Of a stretch of 64,000 nucleotides of DNA, positions 46,290 to 54,088 are shown piece after piece. The stretch covers positions 1,612,001 through 1,676,000 of the forward strand of contig NZ_JASTLC010000001.1 of the NCBI RefSeq assembly GCF_030499575.1, given 5' to 3'. The notes under the pieces were generated by a model. The model had not been told where the DNA came from. It searched no databases and saw only the letters and a program-made list of their open reading frames with translations. Both the position numbers and the translations under genes were made by a program. Source of the stretch: Streptomyces sp. DG2A-72. Its GTDB lineage: Bacteria > Actinomycetota > Actinomycetes > Streptomycetales > Streptomycetaceae. The number at the start of each line of letters is the position of its first letter. Position 1 is the first letter of the stretch.

Positions 46290-46528
46290 ATTCGGACAGG
46301 AATTTCTTGCGGCCCGGGTCGGCGATCAGGCGGCCTTCGGACGGGAGCTGTCGCGGCGGGCGAGGTGATGGCGCAGGTGAGAGGCGTGGGGTCGGCCGAC
46401 CGAACGGGAAGTGGCCTGTCGCACGGGTATGGCGGGCGGCCGAAAGTCGCCGAGTGAGGCGGGGAGTTGCGGGCGGACCCAGGGACGGGGTCGTCGCGCT
46501 CACCACGCCGGGCCGGAGGCACACACAC
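46290..46528. other. Unassigned spacer between the pectin operon promoter and tRNA-Val
   Basis: About 240 bases of GC-rich DNA. Short frames on both strands lack start sites and recognisable protein patterns. I see no gene, RNA or repeat here. Confidence 0.5.
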
Positions 46529-46529
46529 G

Positions 46530-46567
46530 ACGGCGGCCCGCCTGCTCTCTCACAGACGGGCCGCCGT
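46530..46567 (-). terminator. Terminator downstream of tRNA-Val
   Basis: Arms ACGGCGGCCCG (46530–46540) and CGGGCCGCCGT (46557–46567) with a 16-base loop lie seven bases beyond the tRNA 3' end on the minus strand. Confidence 0.7.
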
Positions 46568-46573
46568 TCCCGG

Positions 46574-46645
46574 TGGGCGATACTGGGTTCGAACCAGTGA
46601 CCTCTTCGGTGTGAACGAAGCGCTCTCCCACTGAGCTAATCGCCC
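46574..46645 (-). tRNA. tRNA-Val (anticodon CAC), second identical copy
   Basis: 72 bases identical to the tRNA at 36477–36548, including the flanking CCCGGT on the 3' side. It has its own terminator. The two copies bracket a 10-kb block that includes the pectin operon. Confidence 0.95.
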
Positions 46646-46724
46646 GGGCGCAGGAAGAACATTACCCCATGTCAGGGCGTACCTGTGACTGAAGCCGACC
46701 GGTCACAGACACACCCCGCGCGGC

Positions 46725-47177
46725 TCACTGGTCCTTGATCTTCCAGGGCATCACGACGCCGAACTTCCAGAGGTAGATCCCGAGGAGAACGGCGATGATC
46801 ACCAGGGTGATCGTCGTCAGGATGATGTTGCGGCGCCGCACCTTGGGATCGAGCGCGCGCTGTGCCGCCTCGGTGACCTTGCGCTTGGTCCAGCGGAGCA
46901 CCAGCTGGGCCCAGACGAACTCGGTCGCCCAGATCGCCATGCCGCCGAAGATGATCACCCACCCCGGTCCGGGCAGGGGCAGCAGGATGATGCCCACGAC
47001 CACGACCGCGAGGCCGACGGCGAAGATGCCGACCTGCCAGCTCAGGTGCAGTATCCGGCGCGCCTTGATGAACTCCGGTGCTCTCGAGCCGAGCGCCTGC
47101 TCGCTCTTCGCTCCGTCCGCCTTCGTCTCGTCCGCAGCCATGGCGACCTCGCCAGGCTCGTCACGCCCCGTATTCAT
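46725..47177 (-). CDS. PGPGW-motif membrane protein (TIGR02611 type)
   Basis: 150 residues from the ATG at 47177; an ATG at 47141 with GAGG before it is an equally good start. A charged N-terminus precedes two close hydrophobic helices separated by LPLPGPGWVIIFGG, the family's PGPGW motif. A third helix is near the C-terminus (IILTTITLVIIAVLLGIYLW). Function unknown; found next to ssgB in Streptomyces. Divergent from ssgB. Confidence 0.82.
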   Translation of the reverse strand: MNTGRDEPGEVAMAADETKADGAKSEQALGSRAPEFIKARRILHLSWQVGIFAVGLAVVVVGIILLPLPGPGWVIIFGGMAIWATEFVWAQLVLRWTKRKVTEAAQRALDPKVRRRNIILTTITLVIIAVLLGIYLWKFGVVMPWKIKDQ

Positions 47178-47368
47178 ACGGCCAAACCCTACCGGAGAGA
47201 AACCGGTCACCGGAATGGAGGTACGTCACGAACTGGTTCTCGGCCGGAAGAGTTACGTAAAGGCACGCAAAACACTCAGAGGGGTTTACAACGGCACCGT
47301 AGGTGGCATGTCGATTTCGCCGACGTGCGAATCCCCGAGCGCACACTGAGCGAAAGGCCCTGGCGCTT

Positions 47369-47782
47369 ATGAACACCACGGTCAGCTGCGAGCTGCACCT
47401 GCGCCTCGTTGTGTCGAGCGAGTCCTCCCTGCCTGTCCCCGCAGGCCTGCGGTATGACACGGCCGACCCCTACGCCGTGCACGCCACCTTCCACACCGGT
47501 GCCGAGGAGACCGTCGAGTGGGTGTTCGCCCGCGACCTGCTCGCGGAGGGCCTCCACCGGCCCACGGGCACCGGCGACGTCCGCGTCTGGCCGTCGCGCA
47601 GTCACGGCCAGGGGGTCGTCTGCATCGCCCTGAGCTCTCCGGAGGGCGAGGCCCTGCTGGAGGCCCCGGCAAGGGCTCTGGAGTCGTTTCTGAAGCGCAC
47701 GGATGCGGCTGTGCCACCCGGCACCGAGCATCGTCACTTCGATCTTGATCAGGAGCTCTCGCACATCCTGGCGGAAAGCTAG
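47369..47782 (+). CDS. ssgB: Sporulation and cell division regulator SsgB
   Basis: 137 residues from the ATG at 47369 (MNTTVSCELHLRLV). Sequence and length are those of SsgB, the most conserved SsgA-like protein. SsgB goes to future septum sites in aerial hyphae, directed by SsgA, and recruits FtsZ to start sporulation septation. The ORF opened further upstream is spacer. The published regulator in S. coelicolor is the stress sigma factor SigH; a GGGGTTTAC stretch at about 47280 may be part of a promoter but does not fit well. It is followed by a terminator hairpin at 47860. Confidence 0.97.
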   Translation: MNTTVSCELHLRLVVSSESSLPVPAGLRYDTADPYAVHATFHTGAEETVEWVFARDLLAEGLHRPTGTGDVRVWPSRSHGQGVVCIALSSPEGEALLEAPARALESFLKRTDAAVPPGTEHRHFDLDQELSHILAES

Positions 47783-47859
47783 GGCGAGGCTCTCACCAGG
47801 CCGCCCGGCGCCGTCGACTCGGGGTGACGGCTCGGGCCAAGACAACCGCATATCGCATA

Positions 47860-47896
47860 CAGCGGCACCGCCCGGCCTGTCCGGACGGTGCCGCTG
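47860..47896 (+). terminator. Terminator downstream of ssgB
   Basis: CAGCGGCACCG (47860–47870) pairs with CGGTGCCGCTG (47886–47896), 78 bases past the ssgB stop. It isolates ssgB from the CGNR gene. Confidence 0.7.
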
Positions 47897-48008
47897 CGTC
47901 GTACAGGGCTCCGGAGCGCCGCACGCCGCTTCGGCGAGGGCCGGTCAGCCATTACCATCGGCCAGCATCGGCGGGCGTCTGCCCGACCCCCAGGCCAGGG
48001 AGCGAAAC

Positions 48009-48569
48009 GTGCTGATCACCCACGACACCCGGTGTGCGCTGGACACCGTGGTGGATCTGGTGAACACCGCGCCGGAGGACGATGCGACGCCGGACGGGCT
48101 GGCGAATGTCGCGGCTCTCGAGGATTTCGTACGAAACCACGAAATCAGTGATGTCGGGGTGCTCTCGGAGTTCGACCTCTCGGCGGTGCGGAAGATCCGC
48201 AGCCGGTTCGCGGGGATCTTCGCCGCACCGGACCCCCGGGCCGCGGCCGGGCTGATCAATGATCTGGTCGCCGCCGCGGGCACGACGCCCCGGCTCACCG
48301 ACCACGACGGCTACGACTGGCACGTGCACTACTTCGCGCCCGGCGCCTCCGTCGCCGATCACCTGGCGGCGGACTGCGGGATGGCGCTGGCCTTCTTCGT
48401 GGTGGCCGGGGAGCAGGAGCGGCTGCGGCGGTGCGAGGCGCCCGACTGCCGGCACGCCTTCGTCGACCTCTCCCGGAACCGCTCGCGCCGGTACTGCGAC
48501 AGCCGCACCTGCGGGAACCGTCTGCATGTCGCCGCGTACCGGGCGCGACGGAAAGAGGCGGCGGGCTGA
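48009..48569 (+). CDS. CGNR zinc-finger transcription regulator-like protein
   Basis: 186 residues from the GTG at 48009 (VLITHDTRCALD). The N-terminal 130 residues are helical (ABATE-type domain, VVDLVNTAP). The C-terminal zinc finger is RRCEAPDCRHAFVDLSRN...RYCDSRTCGNRLHVAAYRAR with the CGNR signature, characteristic of this family. Likely a DNA-binding regulator with small-molecule input; targets unknown. The AGGGAG 12 bases upstream supports the start. Confidence 0.9.
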   Translation: MLITHDTRCALDTVVDLVNTAPEDDATPDGLANVAALEDFVRNHEISDVGVLSEFDLSAVRKIRSRFAGIFAAPDPRAAAGLINDLVAAAGTTPRLTDHDGYDWHVHYFAPGASVADHLAADCGMALAFFVVAGEQERLRRCEAPDCRHAFVDLSRNRSRRYCDSRTCGNRLHVAAYRARRKEAAG

Positions 48570-48682
48570 GGGCGGGGGCGATCACGCCTGGACCGACCGC
48601 CCCGGCCGGGCCGATCACGCCTGAGTCGGACATCGATGCCGACGTGGCCCCGGCGGGTGGCGCCGGGGACCACGGGTACGGC

Positions 48683-48835
48683 TCACAGCAACAGCAGGTC
48701 GTGCAACGCGGCCATGAGCAGTAGACACCCGATCACCGCAAGGAAGATCATCAGCGGTGGCTGGGAAAGGGCGAAGAGGCATCCGCGCGGCTCATCCTGC
48801 GGCGGCGCGGCCTCGCTCTGTGTCGTGTCCAGCAT
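48683..48835 (-). CDS. 50-residue single-span membrane protein
   Basis: A short frame reads MLDTTQSEAAPPQDEPRGCL followed by a hydrophobic helix (PLMIFLAVIGCLLLMAALHD) and LLLL at the end. The charged Pro/Glu-rich head, one helix near residues 28–48 and the clean stop after a leucine run look like a real small protein. The ribosome site is weak (GCGAG). Lies alone between the CGNR gene and the next minus-strand membrane gene. Function unknown; homologous 50-residue proteins in other Streptomyces would confirm it. Confidence 0.6.
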   Translation of the reverse strand: MLDTTQSEAAPPQDEPRGCLFALSQPPLMIFLAVIGCLLLMAALHDLLLL

Positions 48836-48989
48836 CTCGCGGCGATGATGTCGCAGGTGATGGCCCCGACGCGATCAACACGCCCGCAATGTACGGGAGT
48901 TCGCCGAATTCCGTGACGGCGGGTTCAGGCCGTGATCATTTCTGGCTGCGCGCCGGTCGACTGTGTCGTTTCAGTCCGCCAGGCCGCCG

Positions 48990-49433
48990 TCATATGCCGT
49001 GCTTCTTGAGGATGGCCTCGATGTCGCTGAAGTCGTCCGCCTTGTCGGCGCGGGGTGCGGTCGCGGAGGGTGTCTTCGAGCGCGAGGCCGGGCCCAGGGA
49101 GGGCGCCGAGGCCGCCGGCGCCACCGCCTCGCCCTGTCCGGACCGGGCGGCTGCCTTGCGCTCCTTGCGGGTGCCGCCGCGACGGCGCTCCACCGCGCGT
49201 GTGCTCGCGAACAGCAGCCAGGACGCGCCGAGCACACCGAAGCCCGCCCAGGCCACCGGGCTGAACGCGGTGTCTGCGACCCAGTCGACGACCCCGGTCA
49301 TCACCAGGCCGAGCGGGACGAGGGAGTAGGCCGCGATACGGGCGGCCGTGAGAAAACGCTTGCGGTACGCCGTGACCGCCGCGATGCCCAGGCCTGCCGC
49401 GGCGACGGCGGAACAGACGGTCTCGGCAATCAT
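48990..49433 (-). CDS. Small membrane protein of unknown function
   Basis: 147 residues from the ATG at 49433, five bases after GGAGG. About three hydrophobic segments (residues 5–20, 35–52, 60–80) are followed by a basic linker (RRRGGTRKERKAAARS) and an A/P/S-rich stretch. It ends in KADDFSDIEAILKKHGI, a conserved-looking tail. I do not recognise a family. Divergent from the DsbA-like gene. Confidence 0.78.
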   Translation of the reverse strand: MIAETVCSAVAAAGLGIAAVTAYRKRFLTAARIAAYSLVPLGLVMTGVVDWVADTAFSPVAWAGFGVLGASWLLFASTRAVERRRGGTRKERKAAARSGQGEAVAPAASAPSLGPASRSKTPSATAPRADKADDFSDIEAILKKHGI

Positions 49434-49677
49434 CCGGTCCTCCAGGCAGGGCTCGGTCGTGCACTTCGTCCCTTCCATCCTGCACCGTCCGGCCCCCGGC
49501 GGGCCATGGTCCGGGCGGACATCAGGGACATCTCCGGGTCGCCTCCTCCGAAGGTGCCGGACGGTGGCGTACGACCCGGGCGCATCGCACGCGGAGTTGT
49601 GCCCGGTGTGCGACCGGCGGCGACCGGCCTTCGGGCGCCGATTGGGTCGTCCGGGCCGGGGCTGGGAGACTGTGACC

Positions 49678-50202
49678 ATGAGCGACTCCCCCTCCCCCGC
49701 CACACCCGTTCTCGACGTGTGGTGTGAGCTGCAGTGCCCGGACTGCCGTGGCGCGCTGGACGATCTCCGCGCCCTGCGGGCCCGCTACGGCGACCGGCTG
49801 GAGCTGCGGTTGCGGCACTTCCCGCTGGAGAAGCACAAGCACGCCTTCGCCGCCGCGCAGGCCGCCGAGGAGGCGCTGGAGCAGGGGCAGGGCTGGCCGT
49901 ACGTCGAGGCGGTCCTGGCCAGGGTCGAGGAGCTGGACCGTAAGGGAGAACCCTTCCTGGTCGAGGTCGCGCGCGAACTCGGTCTCGACGCCGAGGAGTT
50001 CGACACCGCTCTGATCGACGGCCGGCACATCCTGATCGTCGACGCCGACCAGGCCGAGGGCAAGGCGATCGGCGTGACCGGCACGCCGACGTATGTCATC
50101 GGCGGCGAGCGGCTGGACGGCGGCAAGAGCCAGGAAGGGCTGCGCGAGCGCATCGAGGAGATCGCGGACCGGCTGCTCGCCGAGAAGCCTGAGGGGGCCT
50201 GA
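49678..50202 (+). CDS. DsbA-family thioredoxin-fold protein
   Basis: 174 residues from the ATG at 49678; a GTG two codons earlier is possible. The redox motif CPDC is at residues 20–23 in WCELQCPDCRGAL, with a TGTPTYVIGGERLDG block carrying the cis-proline. No signal peptide is seen, so it probably works in the cytoplasm, unlike classical DsbA. Substrate unknown. It could be a polyketide-type oxidoreductase of the FrnE/DsbA class. Confidence 0.85.
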   Translation: MSDSPSPATPVLDVWCELQCPDCRGALDDLRALRARYGDRLELRLRHFPLEKHKHAFAAAQAAEEALEQGQGWPYVEAVLARVEELDRKGEPFLVEVARELGLDAEEFDTALIDGRHILIVDADQAEGKAIGVTGTPTYVIGGERLDGGKSQEGLRERIEEIADRLLAEKPEGA

Positions 50203-50211
50203 GCCAGGGGC

Positions 50212-51036
50212 TTACAGCAGGGGCTTGTGGAAGGCGTACAACGTCGTCTCGTAGCCGAGTGACTCGTACAGCCGCTCCGCCGGGGTGTTGCCCGCGTGCA
50301 CGTTGAGTTCGAGGGCACGTCGCCCGGCGGCGATCGCCTGCCTCTCCGCCAGCAGCATCAGCGTACGGCCGTGCCCGTGTCCGCGATGGGCCGCGTCGGC
50401 CTCGACATCGAAGACGAACGCCTTGTCGTCCCGAAGGGCCAGCCACAGGGTGCCCACGCGCACACCCCCGTCCTCCAACACGCTGAACAGCATGTTCTCG
50501 GTGGTGAGGCCCTGTGGCAGAAGCGTCTCGTGATCGCGCTGCGACTTGGCGTACGCCTCGGCCTCGGGCACGCCCCGCTCGATCCACATACGGGCGTACT
50601 GCTCGGCCGCGTACTCGTGCCACGGCGCGAACTCGGCCTCCGTCATGGACCGCGCGCGGCTGCCGGCGGGCAGTTCGGGCGGCGTGTCGCCGAGTTGCTT
50701 CTCCATTCCGCGGCTGCGCAGGGCATAACCGAGGGCTTGGAAGAGCCGCAGTGCCGCGCCGACGTCGGCGGGGACACCCGTCTCGATCTGCTTGCAGCCC
50801 CAGCCGCGTGCCACCTCCTCCGCGGCGAGTGCGGCCACTGTCGCCCGGCCGCGGCGCCGGTCCGGCTCCTCGATGCGCAGGTCCAGGATGCGGGCCACCG
50901 TGTCGCCGAAGGACGGAGAGGTGCCGAGGTGTATCCGGCCCACTGGACGGCTGTTCACGCACACCTGGTAGCGGCGTGAACGCGTTCCGTTCGACTGGTG
51001 CTGAAGCGGCTCGGTCGGCCGCAGGGTCGTGGTCAT
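50212..51036 (-). CDS. GNAT acetyltransferase with two GNAT domains
   Basis: 274 residues. The N-terminal half contains LRIEEPDRRRGRATVAALAAEE, an acetyl-CoA-binding (R/Q-x-x-G-x-G/A) motif; the C-terminal half has VEADAAHRGHGHGRTLMLLAERQA followed by LNVHAGNTPAERLYESLGYE, a full GNAT motif A. Double-GNAT proteins include mycothiol synthase, but length and motifs do not suffice to claim that. Substrate unknown. Convergent with the DsbA-like gene (ten bases apart). Confidence 0.85.
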   Translation of the reverse strand: MTTTLRPTEPLQHQSNGTRSRRYQVCVNSRPVGRIHLGTSPSFGDTVARILDLRIEEPDRRRGRATVAALAAEEVARGWGCKQIETGVPADVGAALRLFQALGYALRSRGMEKQLGDTPPELPAGSRARSMTEAEFAPWHEYAAEQYARMWIERGVPEAEAYAKSQRDHETLLPQGLTTENMLFSVLEDGGVRVGTLWLALRDDKAFVFDVEADAAHRGHGHGRTLMLLAERQAIAAGRRALELNVHAGNTPAERLYESLGYETTLYAFHKPLL

Positions 51037-51073
51037 CAGGGGTGTTCTACCCGCCGGGGCGGACGGGGGCAGC

Positions 51074-51904
51074 TCAATTTCCGAGGGGATCGACGTCGGC
51101 CCGGGACCGCTCGTCGAAGATCCGCATCGCCTTGGCGGTCACCGGACCGGGCGCGCCCGGCAGGAGGCGGTCGTCGACCCGGTGCACGGCCTGGACGTCC
51201 CGCAGCGTGGACGTCAGGAAGACCTCGTTGGCCCGTTCCAGGACGTCCAGTGGCAGGTCGGTCTCCTTCGCCCCGGTCCACTCGATCGTCAACGCGCGCG
51301 TGATGCCCGCGAGGCAGCCGGAGGCGAGCGGCGGGGTGTGGATCTCGCCGTCCAGGACCACGAAGACGTTCGACCCGGTGCCTTCGCAGAGTTGTCCGAC
51401 CGTGTTGCCGAACAGCGCCTCGGTGGCGCCCTGTTGGCGTGCGCGGGCGAGGGCGACGACGTTCTCGGCGTACGAGGTCGTCTTCAGGCCGGTGAGTGCG
51501 CCGCGCTCGTTGCGGGTCCACGGCACGGTGACGACCGCCGTGGAGTCGGGGCGCCGGCTGGTCTCACCGAGGGCGACCACCAGGGTCGGGCCGTGCTCGC
51601 CGCGGTCGGAGCCCAGCGGGCCGTGGCCGCCGGTGTAGGTGATGCGCAGCCGGCCGAGCGGCATCGGGTTGGCGTCGAGGACGGCGGCGCAGGCGCGTCG
51701 TACCTCGTCGTGGTCCGGGTCGGGCAGACCCAGGCCGCGGGCGGAGCGGGTCAGCCGGTCGAGATGGCGGGTGAGCGCGAACGGCTTCCCGTCGGCCGCC
51801 TTCACCGTCTCGAAGATGCCGTCTCCCACGGTCAGCCCGTGGTCGAAGACGGAGACACGGGCGGCCTCGATGTCCTGCAGCCCGCCGTCGAGCCAAAGCT
51901 TCAC
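51074..51904 (-). CDS. pabC: Class IV aminotransferase, probable aminodeoxychorismate lyase
   Basis: 276 residues from the GTG at 51904, behind GAGG. PLP-dependent fold type IV: the N-terminal FDHGLTVGDGIFETV, the lysine in LKTTSYAENVVALARA, and the C-terminal EVFLTSTLRDVQAVHRV are typical. With the preceding PabB gene it completes p-aminobenzoate synthesis for folate. D-amino-acid aminotransferase activity cannot be excluded from sequence alone. Confidence 0.85.
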   Translation of the reverse strand: MKLWLDGGLQDIEAARVSVFDHGLTVGDGIFETVKAADGKPFALTRHLDRLTRSARGLGLPDPDHDEVRRACAAVLDANPMPLGRLRITYTGGHGPLGSDRGEHGPTLVVALGETSRRPDSTAVVTVPWTRNERGALTGLKTTSYAENVVALARARQQGATEALFGNTVGQLCEGTGSNVFVVLDGEIHTPPLASGCLAGITRALTIEWTGAKETDLPLDVLERANEVFLTSTLRDVQAVHRVDDRLLPGAPGPVTAKAMRIFDERSRADVDPLGN

Positions 51905-51956
51905 TGATTCTACCTCGCAAGCATGTGCACGTGTCTGTTCGGCCGCGGCCGGCACG

Positions 51957-52997
51957 TCAGACTCCCGCTCCACTGTCCTCGTACGTTCCCGACGCTACCG
52001 CGAGCAGCCGGGACGCCTTCAGCTCGGTCTCCCGCCACTCCCCCTCCGGGTCGGACCCCCAGGTGATGCCGGCGCCCGTGCCGAAGCGCAGGACGCCCTC
52101 CGTCCGGTCGATCCAGAAGGTACGGATACCGACGGCCAGCTCGCCCGTCCCGCGGTCGGCGTCGACCCAGCCGATGCCGCCGCAGTACGGCCCCCTGGGC
52201 GCCGTCTCCAGCGCTTCGATGATCCTCAGGGCACTCGACTTGGGCGCCCCGGTGACCGAGCCGGGCGGGAACGTGGCGGCGAGCAGCTCCGGCCAGCCGG
52301 CCCCGGTACGCAGTTCGCCGCGGACGGTGGAGACGAGATGGACCAGGCCCGGGTGCTTCTCGACGGCACACAGATCGGGGACGGTCACGCTGCCGGTGCC
52401 GCAGGCACGCCCGAGGTCGTTGCGCACCAGATCCACGATCATCACGTTCTCGGCGTAGTCCTTCTCCAGCAGGTCCGCCTCGGTGCGTCCGGTGCCCTTG
52501 ATCGGCCCGGACTCGACGACCCGGCCGTCCCGGCGCAGGAAGAGTTCCGGCGAGGCCGTGGCTATCTCCACCCCGTGGGCGGGCAGCCGGATCGTCCCCG
52601 CGAACGGTGCCGGGTTGCCGCGGGCCAGCAGCGCGGCGAGCGCGTCCACGTCGGCATCGGGCGGAATCGGTGCGGAGAGCACCCGGCAGAGGTTCGCCTG
52701 GTAGACCTCGCCGGCCGCGATGTGCTCACGGACACGCCGTACGCCCGCCATGTACGCAGCGCGGTCGAGGGACGACGTCCAGTCACCGGTCGCCGGTCCG
52801 CGCCAACGGCCCGGCACCGGGGCGGGCACGGGCTCCTGTCGTACGGCGGCGAAGCGGGCGCAGGTCAGCCGGCCCTCGAAGTCCGCGCAAACGGCCCAGA
52901 AACCGGTGGAGTCGAGGGCCGCGGGGTCGCTGGTGACATCGAGGAGACCGGTGGCGACGCGGTCAGCGAAGCGTGCGAGAGGAGGCAGGTCGGACAC
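51957..52997 (-). CDS. pabB: Aminodeoxychorismate synthase component I (chorismate-binding)
   Basis: 346 residues from the GTG at 52997; an in-frame upstream reading to 53138 runs over the tRNA promoter and is excluded. The chorismate-binding core is visible: SPELFLRRDGRVVESGPIKGTGR, MIVDLVRNDLGR, and the C-terminal PPGSVTGAPKSSALRIIEALE (GAPK). It is shorter than anthranilate synthase TrpE. It makes 4-amino-4-deoxychorismate with a glutaminase partner encoded elsewhere. Followed by pabC. Confidence 0.88.
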   Translation of the reverse strand: MSDLPPLARFADRVATGLLDVTSDPAALDSTGFWAVCADFEGRLTCARFAAVRQEPVPAPVPGRWRGPATGDWTSSLDRAAYMAGVRRVREHIAAGEVYQANLCRVLSAPIPPDADVDALAALLARGNPAPFAGTIRLPAHGVEIATASPELFLRRDGRVVESGPIKGTGRTEADLLEKDYAENVMIVDLVRNDLGRACGTGSVTVPDLCAVEKHPGLVHLVSTVRGELRTGAGWPELLAATFPPGSVTGAPKSSALRIIEALETAPRGPYCGGIGWVDADRGTGELAVGIRTFWIDRTEGVLRFGTGAGITWGSDPEGEWRETELKASRLLAVASGTYEDSGAGV

Positions 52998-53106
52998 GCA
53001 GTCGAGTCTATGGCGGGTGTCACGCAGGTGACCTGGCCATGTCGCCTCGGCTGCCCCGGCCAGGTCGGCAACCGGGTGCAGCGCAGCACGCTGCACAAAC
53101 GCGTTT

Positions 53107-53134
53107 TTGTACTGGCCCCGGAATCCGCTAGAGT
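53107..53134 (+). promoter_or_regulatory. Promoter of the tRNA array
   Basis: TTGTAC (53107–53112) and TAGAGT (53129–53134) with 16 bases between, about 42 bases upstream of tRNA-Gly. TAGAGT is a common Streptomyces tRNA −10 hexamer. Confidence 0.65.
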
Positions 53135-53175
53135 TCAACTCGTCGCCGGGCCGCGGGAGCGGTACGAAACGACAA

Positions 53176-53248
53176 GCGGACGTAGCTCAGTTGGTAGAGC
53201 GCAACCTTGCCAAGGTTGAGGTCGCGAGTTCGAGCCTCGTCGTCCGCT
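53176..53248 (+). tRNA. tRNA-Gly (anticodon GCC)
   Basis: 73 bases. Acceptor GCGGACG/CGTCCGC with discriminator T; anticodon stem CAACC/GGTTG encloses TTGCCAA (GCC). D arm GCTCAGTTGGTAGAGC and TψC arm GAGTTCGAGCCTC are standard. Confidence 0.96.
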
Positions 53249-53287
53249 CGAAGGAACAGGGGGTCCACCCGGACCCCCTACACTCCT

Positions 53288-53361
53288 GGTGGAGTGGCCG
53301 AGAGGCGAGGCAACGGCCTGCAAAGCCGTCTACACGGGTTCAAATCCCGTCTCCACCTCCA
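53288..53361 (+). tRNA. tRNA-Cys (anticodon GCA)
   Basis: 71 bases plus an encoded CCA (53359–53361). Acceptor GGTGGAG/CTCCACC; anticodon loop CTGCAAA gives GCA. It is the only member of the array with a CCA end in the DNA. Confidence 0.95.
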
Positions 53362-53362
53362 A

Positions 53363-53434
53363 GGACGATTAGCTCAGCGGGAGAGCGCTTCCCTGACACG
53401 GAAGAGGTCACTGGTTCAATCCCAGTATCGTCCA
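53363..53434 (+). tRNA. tRNA-Val (anticodon GAC), copy 1
   Basis: 72 bases. Acceptor GGACGAT/ATCGTCC, anticodon loop CTGACAC (GAC). First of three tandem copies. Confidence 0.95.
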
Positions 53435-53468
53435 CTGGATCTGCTGCTACGTCGGCAAGATCCGACTC

Positions 53469-53540
53469 GCGCGATTAGCTCAGCGGGAGAGCGCTTCCCT
53501 GACACGGAAGAGGTCACTGGTTCAATCCCAGTATCGCGCA
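53469..53540 (+). tRNA. tRNA-Val (anticodon GAC), copy 2
   Basis: Identical to copies 1 and 3 in arms and loops but with a compensated acceptor stem (GCGCGAT/ATCGCGC). Confidence 0.95.
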
Positions 53541-53574
53541 CGCACAGCTTGTGACCTTCGGGTCACGGTCCCGA

Positions 53575-53646
53575 GGACGATTAGCTCAGCGGGAGAGCGC
53601 TTCCCTGACACGGAAGAGGTCACTGGTTCAATCCCAGTATCGTCCA
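53575..53646 (+). tRNA. tRNA-Val (anticodon GAC), copy 3
   Basis: 72 bases, same sequence as copy 1. Followed by the array terminator. Confidence 0.95.
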
Positions 53647-53651
53647 CACAC

Positions 53652-53688
53652 CGAAGCCCCCGGCCGTCTCGTACGGCCGGGGGCTTCG
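53652..53688. terminator. Terminator of the tRNA array and the convergent zinc-ribbon gene
   Basis: Sixteen-base perfect arms (53652–53667, 53673–53688) around five bases. It lies between the tRNA array and the convergent gene ending at 53700, so it can serve both. Confidence 0.85.
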
Positions 53689-53699
53689 TGGTGGTCCGG

Positions 53700-54008
53700 T
53701 CAGCTGGAGAACAGCATGTGGCCGAAGCTCTTGTGGCGCTTATGGCCGTAGTGACCGCCGTGACCGCCGTGACCGCCGTGGTGGCCGCCGCCGTGCGGGG
53801 CGCCCCAGGCGGGTGCCTGCGGGGCGGGGTACGCCTGCGGGGCGGCCGGGGGCGGCGGAGCAGGCTGGGCCCACTGGGACTCGACGCGGGACAGCGCCTC
53901 CAGCTCGCCGTAGTCGAGGAAAATCCCGCGGCAGCCGCTGCACTGCTCGATCTGGACGCCATTGCGGTTGTACGTGTGCATCGGCGCACGGCACTTCGGA
54001 CACTGCAT
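53700..54008 (-). CDS. Zinc-ribbon (zf-TFIIB) protein with His/Gly-rich tail
   Basis: 102 residues from the ATG at 54008 (MQCPKCRAPMHTYNRNG). Two CxxC knuckles (CPKC, CSGC) form a zf-TFIIB ribbon with IFLDYGELEAL after the second, a pattern typical of this family. A Pro/Ala-rich linker leads to a tail of about 20 residues of His and Gly (GGGHHGGHGGHGGH), which could bind metal. Function unknown. Confidence 0.85.
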   Translation of the reverse strand: MQCPKCRAPMHTYNRNGVQIEQCSGCRGIFLDYGELEALSRVESQWAQPAPPPPAAPQAYPAPQAPAWGAPHGGGHHGGHGGHGGHYGHKRHKSFGHMLFSS

Positions 54009-54088
54009 GGTCGGCTCAACTCCTCGCCGGTCGGTCCTGCTTCGCGTTTCGCCAGGACAGACTCTGTCCGGCTGCGGTCGGTTGCACA

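Noticed and set aside
46151..46528. Minus-strand frame extending upstream of the binding-protein gene
   Set aside because: It runs through the promoter and operator and reads as Pro/Arg-rich noise.
36477..46645. Integrative element at a tRNA site
   Set aside because: No integrase, relaxase or direct repeats other than the tRNAs; kept only as a possible recombination interval.
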